64,000 nucleotides of DNA from Arthrobacter sp. efr-133-R2A-120 (GCF_030209835.1 NZ_JARVRF010000008.1:32636-96635), one strand, 5' to 3'. Positions 42,882 to 53,290 are shown, counted from the stretch's first letter. The notes: generated from the letters alone by a model not told the origin. Made by a program: numbers and translations.

Positions 42882-43800
42882 GCAATTCGTGGTGCCCGAA
42901 GAGCTGGGCGGGACCAGGGCCGACGCGGGCCTGGCGAAGCTGATGGATATTTCCCGTTCCGCGGCCGCCTTGCTGATCGCCGAGGGCAACGTCACCGTCT
43001 CCGCAGGCACGGTGGGCAAATCGGCGAAGCTCGTTGCCGGGTCCGTGCTGGAAGTCACCGTTCCCGAACGCCGGGATCCCTTGGAAGTCGTGGAGGAAGT
43101 CGTGGAAGGCCTGAATATCCTGTTGGACGATGACGACTTTGTTGTCATCGACAAGCCCGTAGGCGTGGCGGCGCACCCGTCACCGGGTTGGGTAGGCCCG
43201 ACAGTGGTTGGTGGCCTCGCAGGTGCGGGATACCGGATTTCAACATCCGGCGCGCCTGAACGTGCCGGCATCGTCCACCGTCTCGACGTCGGAACGTCGG
43301 GCGTCATGATCGTGGCCAAGAGCGAACACGCTTACACGGTGCTCAAGCGGGCCTTCAAGGAACGCACCGTAGACAAGGTGTACCACGCAGTGGTCCAAGG
43401 CCTGCCGGATCCACTGGAGGGCACCATAGACGCGCCCATCGGGCGCCACCCCGGGCATGATTGGCGTTTCGCGGTGATCGAGGATGGCCGTCCCTCCGTG
43501 ACGCACTACGAAGTCCTTGAGGCCTATGGCAAGGCAACCCTCGTGGAAATCCACCTTGAGACAGGCAGGACACACCAGATCCGGGTTCATTTCTCGGCCC
43601 TCAGGCACCCCTGTGCGGGCGACCTGACCTATGGGGCGGACCCGCGTTTGGCCGCCAACCTGGGTCTGACCCGGCAGTGGCTGCACGCGCGGAGGCTTGG
43701 CTTCAACCACCCCCGCACCGGCGAATGGGTCGAAGTCACCAGCCAGTACCCGGCGGACCTGCAGTACGCGCTGGAACTTCTTGAAAGCGGCAACGCGTAG
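42874..43800 (+). CDS. RluA-family pseudouridine synthase (RluD-like)
   Basis: 308 residues. An S4 RNA-binding domain at the N-terminus ([20 protein letters not shown]) and a catalytic domain with [15 protein letters not shown], whose aspartate is catalytic, then [13 protein letters not shown]. It isomerises uridines in rRNA, probably in 23S helix 69 if an RluD orthologue. Starts inside lspA, the usual lspA-rluD pair. Confidence 0.93.
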   Translation: MSEQFVVPEELGGTRADAGLAKLMDISRSAAALLIAEGNVTVSAGTVGKSAKLVAGSVLEVTVPERRDPLEVVEEVVEGLNILLDDDDFVVIDKPVGVAAHPSPGWVGPTVVGGLAGAGYRISTSGAPERAGIVHRLDVGTSGVMIVAKSEHAYTVLKRAFKERTVDKVYHAVVQGLPDPLEGTIDAPIGRHPGHDWRFAVIEDGRPSVTHYEVLEAYGKATLVEIHLETGRTHQIRVHFSALRHPCAGDLTYGADPRLAANLGLTRQWLHARRLGFNHPRTGEWVEVTSQYPADLQYALELLESGNA

Positions 43801-43849
43801 CGGGATCCACGCTTCCAGCGCGCCACTCCAACCGCGGGACCCCTGCCGG

Positions 43850-43855
43850 TAGACT
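43850..43855 (+). promoter_or_regulatory. Candidate -10 box of a leaderless dnaE transcript
   Basis: TAGACT, 6 nt, then GTG 43862. No ribosome binding site precedes either GTG. Confidence 0.35.
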
Positions 43856-43861
43856 GTCGTG

Positions 43862-46800
43862 GTGACTTCCAGCAATGACTCGTTCGTCCATCTGCATACC
43901 CACACCGAATACTCCATGCTGGATGGCGCGGCCCGTCTTACCGAGTTGTTCGACGAGACCGAGCGGCTGGGCATGCCTGCGCTGGCCACCACGGACCACG
44001 GATACCTGTTCGGTGCCTTCGATTTCTGGAAGAAGGCCACGGACAAAGGCATCAAGCCGATCATCGGCGTCGAAGCCTATGTCACGCCGGGCACGGCGCG
44101 CGGCGACAAGGAGCGCGTCCGCTGGGGCGACGAAAGCCAGCGCAAGGACGACGTCTCCGGTGGTGGTTCCTACACCCACATGACGTTGTTGAGCTACAAC
44201 AACGCAGGCATGCGCAATCTGTTCCGGGCATCCTCGATTGCTTCCCTCGACTCGGTGTTCGGCAAATGGCCCCGCCTGGACCGGGAGTTGCTGAACACGT
44301 ATTCCGAAGGCCTGATCGCCACCACCGGCTGCCCTTCGGGTGAAGTCCAGACCCGTCTTCGGCTGGGGCAATACCGGGAGGCCCTGGCTGCGGCCTCCGA
44401 GTTCCGCGACATCTTCGGTGCGGAAAACTACTTCTGCGAACTGATGGACCACGGCCTGGACATCGAGCGGCGGGTCACCGGCGATCTGCTGCGTTTGGCC
44501 AAGGAACTGAAGCTTCCGCTCGTGGCCACCAATGACCTCCACTACACGCATGAGCATGACGCGAAGGCCCATGAGGCCCTCTTGGCGATCCAGTCGGGCT
44601 CCACGCTGCTCGAGCCCACCTATGACAACGGCGGCTCCCGATTCGCCTTCTCCGGCAGCGGCTACTACTTGAAGTCACCGCAGGAGATGCGGGAGCTGTT
44701 CCGCGACCATCCCGAGGCCTGCGACAACACCCTGCTGATCGCCGAGCGTTGCGAAGTGTCCTTCAACACGGGCGCGAACTACATGCCGCGGTTCCCATGC
44801 CCTCCCGGCGAGGACGAGACGTCCTGGCTGGTCAAGGAAGTAGCCACTGGACTCGATTACCGCTACCCGAACGGCGTCCCGGACAAGGTACGCAAGCAAG
44901 CCGACTATGAGCTTGATGTCATCACCTCCATGGGCTTCCCTGGCTACTTCCTCGTGGTGGCAGACTTCATCAACTGGGCCAAAAACAACGGGATCAGGGT
45001 GGGCCCCGGCCGCGGTTCCGGCGCGGGCTCCATGGTGGCGTACGCCATGCGCATCACCGACCTCGACCCGCTGGAACATGGCCTGATCTTCGAGCGCTTC
45101 CTCAACCCGGACCGCGTGTCCATGCCCGACTTCGACGTCGACTTCGATGATCGTCGCCGTTCCGAGGTGATCGACTACGTCACGCGGAAGTACGGCGACG
45201 AGCGCGTGGCCATGATCGTCACCTACGGCACCATCAAGACCAAGCAGGCGCTGAAGGACTCGTCCCGCGTGCTCGGCTACCCGTTCAGCATGGGTGAACA
45301 GCTCACCAAGGCCCTGCCGCCGGCGGTGATGGCCAAGGATATCCCGCTCGCGGACATCCAGAACCCGGAGGCCAAGCGCTATGGCGAGGCCGGCGACTTC
45401 CGCCAGCTGATCAGCACGGACCCTGAGGCCGCAAAGGTCTTCGAGACCGCGCTGGGCATTGAGGGGCTGAAGCGGCAATGGGGCGTCCATGCCGCTGGCG
45501 TCATCATGTCTTCGGACCCCATCATCGACGTCATTCCTGTCATGCGCCGCATCCAGGACGGCCAGGTCATCACGCAGTTCGACTACCCGACGTCCGAAGG
45601 CCTCGGCCTGATCAAGATGGACTTCCTCGGCTTGAGGAACCTGACGATCATTTCCGACGCCCTGGAAAACATCAAGATGAACCGGGGCGTCGACCTCGAT
45701 CTCGAGCACTTGGCGTTGGACGATCCGGCGTCGTACGAGTTGCTGGCTCGCGGCGACACTTTGGGCGTCTTCCAGCTCGACGGCGGGCCCATGCGGTCGC
45801 TGCTCAAGCTCATGAAGCCTGACAACTTCGAAGACATCTCCGCCGTGTTGGCGCTGTACCGGCCGGGTCCCATGGGTGCCAACGCGCACACCGACTACGC
45901 CCTGCGCAAGAACAAAATCCAGGAAGTCATCCCGATCCATCCGGAACTCGAGGAACCGCTCGCCGAAATCCTCGGCGGAACGTACGGGCTCATCGTGTAC
46001 CAGGAGCAGGTCATGGCCGTGGCCCAGAAACTGGCCGGCTACTCACTGGGTCAAGCCGACATCCTGCGCCGCGCCATGGGCAAGAAGAAGAAATCCGAAC
46101 TGGACAAGCAGTTCGCAGGCTTCTCCCAGGGCATGCAGGACAACGGCTACTCCATGGAGGCCGTCAAGACCCTGTGGGACATCCTGCTTCCGTTCTCCGA
46201 CTACGCCTTCAACAAGGCGCACTCCGCCGCGTACGGGGTCATCTCCTACTGGACTGCGTACCTGAAGGCCCACTACGCCCCCGAATACATGGCCGCCCTG
46301 CTCACGTCCGTGGGCGACGACAAGGACAAATCGGCCATCTACCTCAATGAATGCCGGCGAATGGGCATTACGGTCCTGCCGCCGGACGTCAATGAGTCAA
46401 GCCTAAACTTCACTCCTGTGGGAACGGACATCCGCTTCGGAATGGGGGCTATCCGCAATGTCGGCGTCAACGTGGTGGAAGCCATGGTGGCAGCCCGCGC
46501 GAGCGAGGGTGCCTACACTTCCTTCAAGGACTTCCTCATGAAGGTTCCGGCGGTGGTCTGCAACAAGCGGACCATCGAGTCCCTCATCAAGGCCGGCGCG
46601 TTCGACTCCCTTGGCCATCACCGCCGTGCGCTGGCCATGGTCCACGAAGAAGCGATTGACTCCGTCATCACGCTCAAGCGCAATGAAGCGATCGGCCAGT
46701 TCGATCTCTTCGCCGGATTCGAGGACCAGGAGCCGCAAGCCTCCCTGAGCACCGAGATCCCGGACCTGCCGGAATGGGAAAAGAAAGACAAGCTCGCCTT

Positions 46801-47419
46801 CGAACGGGACATGCTGGGACTCTATGTCTCGGACCACCCCCTGCAAGGGCTTGAGGGCGTGCTGAGCCAGCATGCCGAGCAGTCGATCACCTCGATCCTC
46901 GGAGAAGACGGACCGCACGACGGCGCCATCGTCACCATCGCGGGCATGATCACCTCGCTCAGCCGAAGGATCGCCAAGGCAAGCGGCAACGCCTACGCGC
47001 GGGCGGAGATCGAAGACCTGGGAGCTTCCATCGAGGTCATGTTCTTCGGCCAGGTGTACGGCCCGATCGCTTCGGTGCTCGCGGAGGACCTGATCGTGGT
47101 GGTCAAGGGCCGTTTGCAGCGGCGCGACGACGGTGCAGTCACCTTGAACTGCATGGAACTCTCGGTTCCGGACTTGAGCGAAAGCACCAACGGTCCCCTC
47201 GTCATCACGATGCCCACGTACAAGGCAACCGAGGCCGTGGTCACTGACCTTCGCGACGTTTTGACCACCCACCGGGGGAACTCCGAGGTCAGGCTACACT
47301 TGCAGGGTGATTCCAAGGTCGAGGTCATGGGCCTGCCGGTGCACTTGCGCGTGAATCCCACCCCGTCGCTTTTCGGTGACCTCAAGGTACTTCTTGGCCC
47401 GACCTGCCTGGACAGCTGA
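43862..47419 (+). CDS. dnaE: DNA polymerase III alpha subunit, replicative type
   Basis: 1185 residues. Two GTG codons are adjacent (43859 and 43862); the second is 6 nt after a TAGACT box and is preferred. The PHP domain opens FVHLHTHTEYSMLDGAARL. The polymerase core has GPGRGSGAGSMVAYAMRITD and MPDFDVDFDDRRR with catalytic aspartates; a helix-hairpin-helix and OB-fold (IVTIAGMITSLSRRIAK) follow. Length and the PHP residues match the essential DnaE1 class, whose PHP domain proofreads in mycobacteria. Confidence 0.96.
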   Translation: MTSSNDSFVHLHTHTEYSMLDGAARLTELFDETERLGMPALATTDHGYLFGAFDFWKKATDKGIKPIIGVEAYVTPGTARGDKERVRWGDESQRKDDVSGGGSYTHMTLLSYNNAGMRNLFRASSIASLDSVFGKWPRLDRELLNTYSEGLIATTGCPSGEVQTRLRLGQYREALAAASEFRDIFGAENYFCELMDHGLDIERRVTGDLLRLAKELKLPLVATNDLHYTHEHDAKAHEALLAIQSGSTLLEPTYDNGGSRFAFSGSGYYLKSPQEMRELFRDHPEACDNTLLIAERCEVSFNTGANYMPRFPCPPGEDETSWLVKEVATGLDYRYPNGVPDKVRKQADYELDVITSMGFPGYFLVVADFINWAKNNGIRVGPGRGSGAGSMVAYAMRITDLDPLEHGLIFERFLNPDRVSMPDFDVDFDDRRRSEVIDYVTRKYGDERVAMIVTYGTIKTKQALKDSSRVLGYPFSMGEQLTKALPPAVMAKDIPLADIQNPEAKRYGEAGDFRQLISTDPEAAKVFETALGIEGLKRQWGVHAAGVIMSSDPIIDVIPVMRRIQDGQVITQFDYPTSEGLGLIKMDFLGLRNLTIISDALENIKMNRGVDLDLEHLALDDPASYELLARGDTLGVFQLDGGPMRSLLKLMKPDNFEDISAVLALYRPGPMGANAHTDYALRKNKIQEVIPIHPELEEPLAEILGGTYGLIVYQEQVMAVAQKLAGYSLGQADILRRAMGKKKKSELDKQFAGFSQGMQDNGYSMEAVKTLWDILLPFSDYAFNKAHSAAYGVISYWTAYLKAHYAPEYMAALLTSVGDDKDKSAIYLNECRRMGITVLPPDVNESSLNFTPVGTDIRFGMGAIRNVGVNVVEAMVAARASEGAYTSFKDFLMKVPAVVCNKRTIESLIKAGAFDSLGHHRRALAMVHEEAIDSVITLKRNEAIGQFDLFAGFEDQEPQASLSTEIPDLPEWEKKDKLAFERDMLGLYVSDHPLQGLEGVLSQHAEQSITSILGEDGPHDGAIVTIAGMITSLSRRIAKASGNAYARAEIEDLGASIEVMFFGQVYGPIASVLAEDLIVVVKGRLQRRDDGAVTLNCMELSVPDLSESTNGPLVITMPTYKATEAVVTDLRDVLTTHRGNSEVRLHLQGDSKVEVMGLPVHLRVNPTPSLFGDLKVLLGPTCLDS

Positions 47420-47475
47420 TTGGTCCCGCGGCTCGCTGAACCAGCCGGCCGGTGACGAAAGATCTCCTGCTTTAA

Positions 47476-47976
47476 CTAGATTTCATAGTCGAGCGGAACC
47501 GGCTGGCCGTAGGAGCCCGAGTGGTAGAGCAGCGGGGTGTCGTCGTCGCCGACTAGTCCGTCGACAACCTCCACCACCACGATCGCGTTGTTTTCGAAGG
47601 ACAGGCGCATCTGGATCTTGCCGATCAGCCAGCCGGCAACGTTCTTGAGGATGGGGACATCGAAGGGCCCCGGCTCCCAGTGATCGCCTTCAAACCGTTC
47701 CTGGGTGCGGGCGAAGCGGTCTGCGAGAGCCTGGTTCTCGAGGCCGAGCATGTGCAGGCCGATATATGTCGAATTCGCCACCGCGGGCCAGGAACTGGAA
47801 CTGCGGGACATGTTGAACGTGAAGCGTGGTGGTTCGGCCGACAGCGAAGCGACGGACGTCGCTGTGAAACCGAAAGGCTTGCCGTTGAGGTCGGCAGTGA
47901 TGATGGCCACCCCGGCGGCATGCCGGCGGAACATTTGCTTGAATGTTGCTTCAAAAGCCGAATTGTCCGAAGCCAC
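47476..47976 (-). CDS. Flavin reductase family protein
   Basis: 166 residues from GTG 47976, which has CAGGAGATC upstream. The open frame continues far beyond on this strand, but that part is antisense to hisD and not a gene. The flavin-binding split barrel shows FRRHAAGVAIITADLNGKPF, then GFTATSVASLSAEPP and FTFNMSRSSSSWPA. Such proteins reduce FMN or FAD with NAD(P)H for a partner monooxygenase or act alone; no partner is nearby. Divergent from the membrane-protein gene. Confidence 0.9.
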   Translation of the reverse strand: MASDNSAFEATFKQMFRRHAAGVAIITADLNGKPFGFTATSVASLSAEPPRFTFNMSRSSSSWPAVANSTYIGLHMLGLENQALADRFARTQERFEGDHWEPGPFDVPILKNVAGWLIGKIQMRLSFENNAIVVVEVVDGLVGDDDTPLLYHSGSYGQPVPLDYEI

Positions 47977-48093
47977 TTTGCCCGATCTCCTGAGTGAGCT
48001 ATTTGTAATAACGCTGGTGGATTCAGCGTATTCCGCCGTTCGCCGGGACGCTTGCTTGTTGAGCGTCCAGAAACGTTTGTTAATGTTTGTGTC

Positions 48094-48639
48094 ATGACCA
48101 AGCCAACATCGAACCTTCTCGACTCCGCCCCAACGACGGACACGGACGCGGACACGGGCAAGCGGGACGGCAAATGGTGGCTCTGGCTCGCCGTGCCCGT
48201 CGCCTCGGGCGTTGGCCTGGGCCTCGCCTGGTGGCTGTTGGCCCCGGGTGGCCTCAACGTGATCTCCGGAAATCCTGCCCTTGCCGATCCCACTGCCTCT
48301 GCGGGGCGGCTCCCGAGGGACTTGGTCCTGGCCGGGCTGCTGCTGCTTTCCGGCTGCTTCACGGCGGTCCTGCTCGACAGCAAGGTCCGGAAGCCGGGGC
48401 ACGGCATCCGCACCTTCCTGGCAGTCCTGGGTGGTGCGGCGGGGGCCTTGGTGGCCTGGCAAGTGGGTCTGCTGGCCGCACAATGGTGGGGTCCTGCCAC
48501 AAGCGGAAGTGATGGCTTCTCTTTGCGGTCCGCCACAGCACTCTTGCTGTGGCCGGGGGCGACTTCCCTCGTGACATTCCTCCTGATTCTTTTCGGTTTG
48601 ATGGGAAAGCAGCCGGAGGCACAGCCGCTCGCCCCGTAA
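48094..48639 (+). CDS. Membrane protein of unknown function upstream of hisD
   Basis: 181 residues, family not recognised. A charged N-terminus of about 27 residues, then four likely membrane helices (about 29-49, 76-95, 107-127 and 146-169). TAATGT ends 7 nt before the ATG at 48094, close to the leaderless pattern. The TAA stop is part of the TAAAAT box proposed for hisD. Confidence 0.75.
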   Translation: MTKPTSNLLDSAPTTDTDADTGKRDGKWWLWLAVPVASGVGLGLAWWLLAPGGLNVISGNPALADPTASAGRLPRDLVLAGLLLLSGCFTAVLLDSKVRKPGHGIRTFLAVLGGAAGALVAWQVGLLAAQWWGPATSGSDGFSLRSATALLLWPGATSLVTFLLILFGLMGKQPEAQPLAP

Positions 48640-48642
48640 AAT
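48637..48642 (+). promoter_or_regulatory. Candidate -10 box of a leaderless hisD transcript
   Basis: TAAAAT overlaps the upstream stop codon and ends exactly 6 nt before GTG 48649. Confidence 0.45.
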
Positions 48643-48648
48643 GATCTG

Positions 48649-50022
48649 GTGACCATTTCTCCGGAGAATCCTGCCGACACCGCCGCCCAGTCCCTGGACT
48701 TCCGCCGCATTGACTTGCGCGGACGGTCCCTGACCTTGGCGGAACTGCGGGCCGTGGTGCCCCGGGCCAAGCATCAGACCATGGCGGACGCCGAGCAAAA
48801 AGTCCTGGACATCATTGCCGCTGTCCGCTCCCGCGGCTTCGAAGCGCTTGGTGAGTTCGCGTTGGCGTTCGACGGCGTGGAACAGTCCCACCCGCGCGTG
48901 CCCGCCGCCGCCCTTGCCGAAGCCCTTGAAAACCTGGACCCGTCCGTCCGGGAGGCCCTCGAGGAATCCATCCGTCGTGCCCGGCGCTTTGCTGACGGCC
49001 AGCGGCCCGCGAACGTCGATGTGGAACTGGGGGACGGCGCCGTCGTCAGCCAGAACTGGGTACCGGTGGGTCGCGTCGGACTGTATGTTCCCGGCGGTCT
49101 GGCAGTCTACCCGTCCTCGGTGATCATGAACGTTGTTCCGGCACTGGCCGCCGGGGTGGCATCGATCGCGCTGGCTTCTCCGCCCCAGAAGGACTTCGGG
49201 GGCTTGCCCCACCCCACCATCCTGGCCGCGGCCGCTTTGCTCGGTATTGACGAGGTGTACGCCATCGGAGGCGCGCAGGCGATTGTTTCGTTTGCCTACG
49301 GCATCCCAGGAGATGTCGATGATCAGCCCATCGAGCCCGTGGATGTTGTGACCGGCCCCGGAAACATCTTCGTGGCCACCGCCAAGCGGCTTGTGAAAGG
49401 CGTCGTGGGGATCGACTCGGAGGCCGGCACTACCGAGATCGCCATCTTGGCGGATGCTTCGGCCCGTCCGGAGCTTGTGGCCGCGGACCTCATCAGCCAG
49501 GCCGAGCACGACCCCAAGGCGGCGTCTGTCCTGATCACCGATTCCGAGGAACTCGCCTCCGCTGTGCAGCGGGAACTCGCGGTGCAGGCGGGAACCACGA
49601 AGCATGGCGAACGGGTCACCACGGCATTGTCGGGCCCCCAGTCGGGCGTGGTGCTGGTGGACGATCTCGAGCAGGGCATTGCGGTCTGCGATGCGTACGC
49701 GGCCGAGCATTTGGAAATCATGACGGCGGACGCGGCCGCGGTCGCCGCGAGGATCCGCAACGCCGGCGCGGTATTCGTGGGGGACTACAGCCCGGTCAGC
49801 CTCGGAGACTATTGTGCAGGATCCAACCATGTCTTGCCCACGAGCGGCACTGCAGCCTTCTCGTCCGGCCTGAACGTGACAACATTCCTGCGTGCCGTTC
49901 AGGTGATCAACTACAACAAGGCTGCCCTCGAACAGGTCAGCAGGCACATCGTGAGCCTCGCCGATGCCGAGGACCTTCCCGGCCACGGCGACGCTGTCAA
50001 GATTCGTTTCGCGGGGGCCTAA
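48649..50022 (+). CDS. hisD: Histidinol dehydrogenase
   Basis: 457 residues. Oxidises histidinol to histidine in two NAD-dependent steps, the end of histidine synthesis. Landmarks: [63 protein letters not shown] (zinc site) and [18 protein letters not shown]. The other his genes are not next to it in this window. Confidence 0.96.
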   Translation: MTISPENPADTAAQSLDFRRIDLRGRSLTLAELRAVVPRAKHQTMADAEQKVLDIIAAVRSRGFEALGEFALAFDGVEQSHPRVPAAALAEALENLDPSVREALEESIRRARRFADGQRPANVDVELGDGAVVSQNWVPVGRVGLYVPGGLAVYPSSVIMNVVPALAAGVASIALASPPQKDFGGLPHPTILAAAALLGIDEVYAIGGAQAIVSFAYGIPGDVDDQPIEPVDVVTGPGNIFVATAKRLVKGVVGIDSEAGTTEIAILADASARPELVAADLISQAEHDPKAASVLITDSEELASAVQRELAVQAGTTKHGERVTTALSGPQSGVVLVDDLEQGIAVCDAYAAEHLEIMTADAAAVAARIRNAGAVFVGDYSPVSLGDYCAGSNHVLPTSGTAAFSSGLNVTTFLRAVQVINYNKAALEQVSRHIVSLADAEDLPGHGDAVKIRFAGA

Positions 50023-50062
50023 ACCACTACATGTATGGGTAACAACCACTACATATAGTAAT
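50023..50062 (+). promoter_or_regulatory. Two NrdR boxes upstream of nrdR
   Basis: ACCACTACATGTATGGGT (50023-50040) and ACCACTACATATAGTAAT (50045-50062) share their first 10 bases and match the palindromic NrdR box built on CTACATATAGT, spaced two helical turns (22 bp) start to start. TATAGT (50054-50059) in the second box is a good -10 element, so NrdR binding would block this promoter. Confidence 0.75.
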
Positions 50063-50100
50063 TACAGTCTTGTCATTAGGCCTTATGTAGCCGTAAACTG

Positions 50101-50130
50101 GTGCCGGAAGTCAAACTTCCGGCACCTTTT
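50101..50130 (+). terminator. Terminator-like hairpin between the NrdR boxes and nrdR
   Basis: GTGCCGGAAGT (50101-50111) pairs exactly with 50115-50125, loop CAA, followed by CTTTT. It can end hisD transcripts but also lies in the presumed 5' leader of nrdR. Confidence 0.75.
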
Positions 50131-50185
50131 GCGTTCCCGGCTGATGCCGCGGCAGGGGGCCGGAACCGAACAGGGGAGGCCCAGC

Positions 50186-50698
50186 GTGTATTGTCCGTTC
50201 TGCCGAAACCCCGACTCACGCGTTGTGGACAGTCGAATGGCCGACGACGGCTCAGCCATCCGCCGTCGGCGCCAGTGCCCCGAGTGCGGACGCCGTTTCA
50301 CCACGGTGGAGACCACCAGCCTTTCCGTCATCAAACGTTCAGGCGTGGGAGAACCCTTCAGCCGGATCAAGATCATCAACGGCGTTCGCAAGGCCTGCCA
50401 AGGCCGTCCCGTGACCGAGGATGACCTTGCGATGCTGGCCCAGGAAGTCGAGGAGAACATCCGATCGTCAGGTGCGGCGGAAATCGACGCCCACGAGGTC
50501 GGCCTGGCCATCCTTGGACCACTCCAGAAACTGGACGAGGTCGCCTACTTGCGTTTTGCCAGCGTTTACCAGGCCTTCGAATCGCTTGAGGACTTCGAAT
50601 CGGCCATCTCCCTGCTCCGCCACGAAGCCGAAACGGCAGCGGCCGAGAACGCAGCAAAGGGCGCCAAGGGCAAGAGCTCCGAGAAGAGCCCTATCTAG
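50186..50698 (+). CDS. nrdR: Transcriptional repressor of ribonucleotide reductase genes
   Basis: 170 residues from GTG 50186 with GGGGAGG upstream. The zinc ribbon has Cys3, Cys6, Cys31 and Cys34 (YCPFC, CPEC), followed by an ATP-cone domain ([20 protein letters not shown] onward). NrdR senses ATP/dATP and represses nrd genes by binding paired boxes; here paired boxes lie ahead of its own gene, indicating autoregulation. No nrd structural gene is in the window. Confidence 0.95.
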   Translation: MYCPFCRNPDSRVVDSRMADDGSAIRRRRQCPECGRRFTTVETTSLSVIKRSGVGEPFSRIKIINGVRKACQGRPVTEDDLAMLAQEVEENIRSSGAAEIDAHEVGLAILGPLQKLDEVAYLRFASVYQAFESLEDFESAISLLRHEAETAAAENAAKGAKGKSSEKSPI

Positions 50699-50700
50699 CT

Positions 50701-50740
50701 CCGGTGGTGGCAGCGGAGGGGAAGCCGAGGCCACCACCGG
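50701..50740. terminator. Terminator between nrdR and the short-chain dehydrogenase gene
   Basis: CCGGTGGTGGC (50701-50711) pairs exactly with 50730-50740, between convergent genes. Confidence 0.7.
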
Positions 50741-50748
50741 CACCACTT

Positions 50749-51507
50749 CTACCGTCCGCCGGAGACCGGGAGCACGGCTCCCGTGATGTAACCGGCGTCG
50801 TCGGATATCAACCACAACACGGCAGCGGCCACCTCATCGGGTTCCGCGCCCCTGCCGATGGGGATCCCCGGGTTGAGCCGTTCCACGCGGTCGGGCATCC
50901 CCGCAGCAGCGTGCAATCCGGTGTTGGTGCTCCCGGGAGCCACGCAATTCACCCTGATCCCGTGCCGTGCCACCTCGGACGCGAGGCCCACTGTCAGGAC
51001 ATCAACAGCGCCTTTGCTCGCGGCGTAGTGCGCCCACGTGCCCGGCGAACCGGCTTTGGTCGCAGTCGAGGAAACGTTGACAATGGAGCCGCCAGGCCCG
51101 CCATTGGCGGTGGAAAGGCGTCGAACGGCTTCCTGGCAGACAAAGATCAATCCGTTGACGTTGACGTCCATGACGCGACGGATCGTTTCACTCGGCACGT
51201 CAATGAGATTGCCGATGAGGTTGCCCGTGATTCCGGCGTTGTTGACCACCGTGGTGACCCTGCCTACGGCGGACGCGGAATCAAAGAGCGACATAACCTG
51301 CGAGGGGTCGCTGACATCGGCCTGTACGCTGCAGGCCGTTCCGCCTTTGGCCTGGATTTCCGCGACAACGCTCCGTGCGCCGTCGGCGTCCGCTGAGTAG
51401 TTGACGACGACGGCGTACCCCGCGGCGGCAGCCCTGAGGGCTATGGCCGCGCCGATGCCCCGGCTCGCGCCGGTGACAATCGCGACGTCGGGCACGCCGT
51501 CGTCCAT
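50749..51507 (-). CDS. Short-chain dehydrogenase/reductase (SDR family)
   Basis: 252 residues, classical SDR. Cofactor motif TGASRGIG near residue 12, NNAG, catalytic Ser in IVNVSSTATKA and YAASK. NYSADADGA after strand two, without an acidic residue at the end of the strand, hints at NADP(H). It resembles FabG-like and glucose-dehydrogenase-like members; the substrate cannot be given. Followed in the same direction by nothing, and preceded by the polyphosphate glucokinase gene. Confidence 0.9.
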   Translation of the reverse strand: MDDGVPDVAIVTGASRGIGAAIALRAAAAGYAVVVNYSADADGARSVVAEIQAKGGTACSVQADVSDPSQVMSLFDSASAVGRVTTVVNNAGITGNLIGNLIDVPSETIRRVMDVNVNGLIFVCQEAVRRLSTANGGPGGSIVNVSSTATKAGSPGTWAHYAASKGAVDVLTVGLASEVARHGIRVNCVAPGSTNTGLHAAAGMPDRVERLNPGIPIGRGAEPDEVAAAVLWLISDDAGYITGAVLPVSGGR

Positions 51508-51523
51508 CCGGAAGGCTGCCCTG

Positions 51524-52360
51524 CTACTTGGCGAGCTTGTGGTGGAGGGCCACGTCCAGTGCGGCCCCCACGATTCCGGCGTCGTTCTTCAGTTCCGCCG
51601 TGACGATGCGGGTCCGCAGATCCAAGTGCGGGAAGTACTCGTCCGAGCGCTTCGAAATGCCGCCACCGATGATGAAGAGCTCGGGGGAGAACAGGAACTC
51701 GACATGGGAGAGATAGCGCTGCAGCAGCACGCTGTACTCTTCCCAGCTCAAGCCGTCGCGTTCACGCGCGACGGCGGATGCCTTCGTTTCGGCGTCGTGG
51801 CCGTCCACTTCGAGGTGGCCGAGTTCGGCGTTGGGCACGAGGTGTCCGTTGAAGATGAAGGCCGAGCCAATGCCCGTGCCGAGCGTAATGACCAGGACTG
51901 TGCCGTCGACGCCTTCGCCTGCGCCGTAGCGGGCTTCAGCGAGGCCGGCCGCGTCGGCGTCGTTGATGACCTCGACGGGGCGGTCCAGGCGCTTGGTGAG
52001 CAGCGAATCAATGTCGGTGTCGAGCCAGGACTTGTCCACGTTGGCGGCAGAGCGGACCACGCCGTGCTGGATGATTCCTGGGAAGGTGACTCCCACGGGC
52101 GAACCCTTGGCCGGGGCGTCCTCGCGGGCCGACAACTCTTCGACGATCTGTGCGACCACTTCGGCGACGGCTTCGGGAGTTGCGGGCTGCGGCGTGGGAA
52201 TGCGGAGACGGTCCCCGAGCAGCTTGCCCTTCTTGAGATCGACGATGCCGCCCTTGATGCCGGTGCCACCGACGTCGATGCCGATCAGCGGGCCGTTCTT
52301 GTGGATCTTCTCATCCTTCTTGGTCAATGCGTTTCCGTTCATGGCAGGAGGGGTGGGCAT
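51524..52360 (-). CDS. ppgK: Polyphosphate glucokinase
   Basis: 278 residues, ROK superfamily. Phosphorylates glucose using inorganic polyphosphate (and often ATP). Diagnostic: [41 protein letters not shown] and [11 protein letters not shown], with no zinc-binding cysteine cluster, as in actinobacterial PPGK. The first ATG (52360) is used; a second in-frame ATG at 52342 is possible, and neither has a clear ribosome binding site. Actinobacteria commonly keep this enzyme beside an ATP-type glucokinase (here at 9.4 kb). Confidence 0.93.
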   Translation of the reverse strand: MPTPPAMNGNALTKKDEKIHKNGPLIGIDVGGTGIKGGIVDLKKGKLLGDRLRIPTPQPATPEAVAEVVAQIVEELSAREDAPAKGSPVGVTFPGIIQHGVVRSAANVDKSWLDTDIDSLLTKRLDRPVEVINDADAAGLAEARYGAGEGVDGTVLVITLGTGIGSAFIFNGHLVPNAELGHLEVDGHDAETKASAVARERDGLSWEEYSVLLQRYLSHVEFLFSPELFIIGGGISKRSDEYFPHLDLRTRIVTAELKNDAGIVGAALDVALHHKLAK

Positions 52361-52399
52361 GTCGCAGCACGAACGGCTGCAGGTGACCTTCCGGAGAGC

Positions 52400-53278
52400 T
52401 TAAGGAAGAGTCAGGACTTCGGCGCCGGTCTCGGTGACCAGCAGGGTGTGTTCGAATTGCGCGGTGCGTTTGTGGTCGCGGGTGACTACTGTCCAATCAT
52501 CGGGCCACATGTCCCACTCGATGGTTCCGAGGGTGAGCATGGGTTCAATCGTGAAGACCATGCCGGCTTCGATCGTGGTGTTGTAGGCCGGCGCGGCGTC
52601 GTAGTGGGGGATGATCAGGCCCGTGTGGAAGGCCTCGCCGACTCCGTGGCCGGTGAAGTCGCGGACAACGCCGTAGCCGAAACGTTTCGCGTAGGACTGG
52701 ATGGCCCGGCCGATCACATTGATTTCGCGGCCCGGCGCGACGGCCTTGATGGCCCGGTTCAGCGACTCCTGGGTACGTTCAACCAGCAGCCGGGACTCTT
52801 CGTCGACGTCTCCCACCAGGAAGGTGTAGTTCGTGTCGCCGTGGACGCCGTTGATGTAGGCCGTGATGTCGATATTCAGGATGTCGCCGTCCTGGACGAT
52901 GGTGCTGTCCGGAATGCCGTGGCAGATGACCTCGTTGAGCGAGGAACACAGGGACTTGGGGAAGCCTCGGTAGCCAAGCGTCGACGGGTAGGCGTGGTGG
53001 TCCAGAAGGAACTCGTGGCCGATCCGGTCCAACTGGTCGGTGGTGACGCCCGGCTCGATGTGCTTGCCGACCTCGACGATCGCCTGGGCCGCAATTTTGC
53101 TGGCGATGCGGATCTTCTCGATGGTTTCCGCCGACTTGACCTCTGAACCGGTGAACTTCGCGGGTCCTGGCTTGCCGACATACTCCGGGCGCGGGATGGA
53201 CGCCGGTACGGGCAGCTGCGGGCTGACGGTTCCACGGGTGAGCGTGCCGATGGGTGCGGTCAGAGCGGGAGAAGGCAT
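52400..53278 (-). CDS. map: Methionine aminopeptidase, type I
   Basis: 292 residues from ATG 53278. Removes the initiator methionine. The metal ligands are in [20 protein letters not shown] (two aspartates), [11 protein letters not shown] (histidine), FTIEPM and [10 protein letters not shown] (glutamates). A 40-residue N-terminal extension containing the PXXPXP-like element [12 protein letters not shown] resembles mycobacterial MapB, where it contacts the ribosome. TATGAT ends 6 nt before the ATG, suggesting a leaderless mRNA. Confidence 0.95.
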   Translation of the reverse strand: MPSPALTAPIGTLTRGTVSPQLPVPASIPRPEYVGKPGPAKFTGSEVKSAETIEKIRIASKIAAQAIVEVGKHIEPGVTTDQLDRIGHEFLLDHHAYPSTLGYRGFPKSLCSSLNEVICHGIPDSTIVQDGDILNIDITAYINGVHGDTNYTFLVGDVDEESRLLVERTQESLNRAIKAVAPGREINVIGRAIQSYAKRFGYGVVRDFTGHGVGEAFHTGLIIPHYDAAPAYNTTIEAGMVFTIEPMLTLGTIEWDMWPDDWTVVTRDHKRTAQFEHTLLVTETGAEVLTLP

Positions 53279-53284
53279 AGATTG

Positions 53285-53290
53285 ATCATA
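53285..53290 (-). promoter_or_regulatory. Candidate -10 box of a leaderless map transcript
   Basis: On the minus strand TATGAT, then CAATCT (6 nt), then ATG. TTGCGT about 15 nt upstream could be the -35 box. Confidence 0.45.

Noticed and set aside
22258..46510. Other copies of the 60.1-kb repeat core in coding DNA
   Set aside because: Partial resemblances such as GAGCGAGGGTGCC at about 46.5 kb and GGCGAGCGTCCC at 0.88 kb fall inside well-conserved coding regions and match only part of the core.
47977..50049. A long upstream extension of the flavin reductase frame
   Set aside because: It runs antisense through hisD and lacks any domain; the flavin reductase domain and ribosome binding site put the start at 47976.
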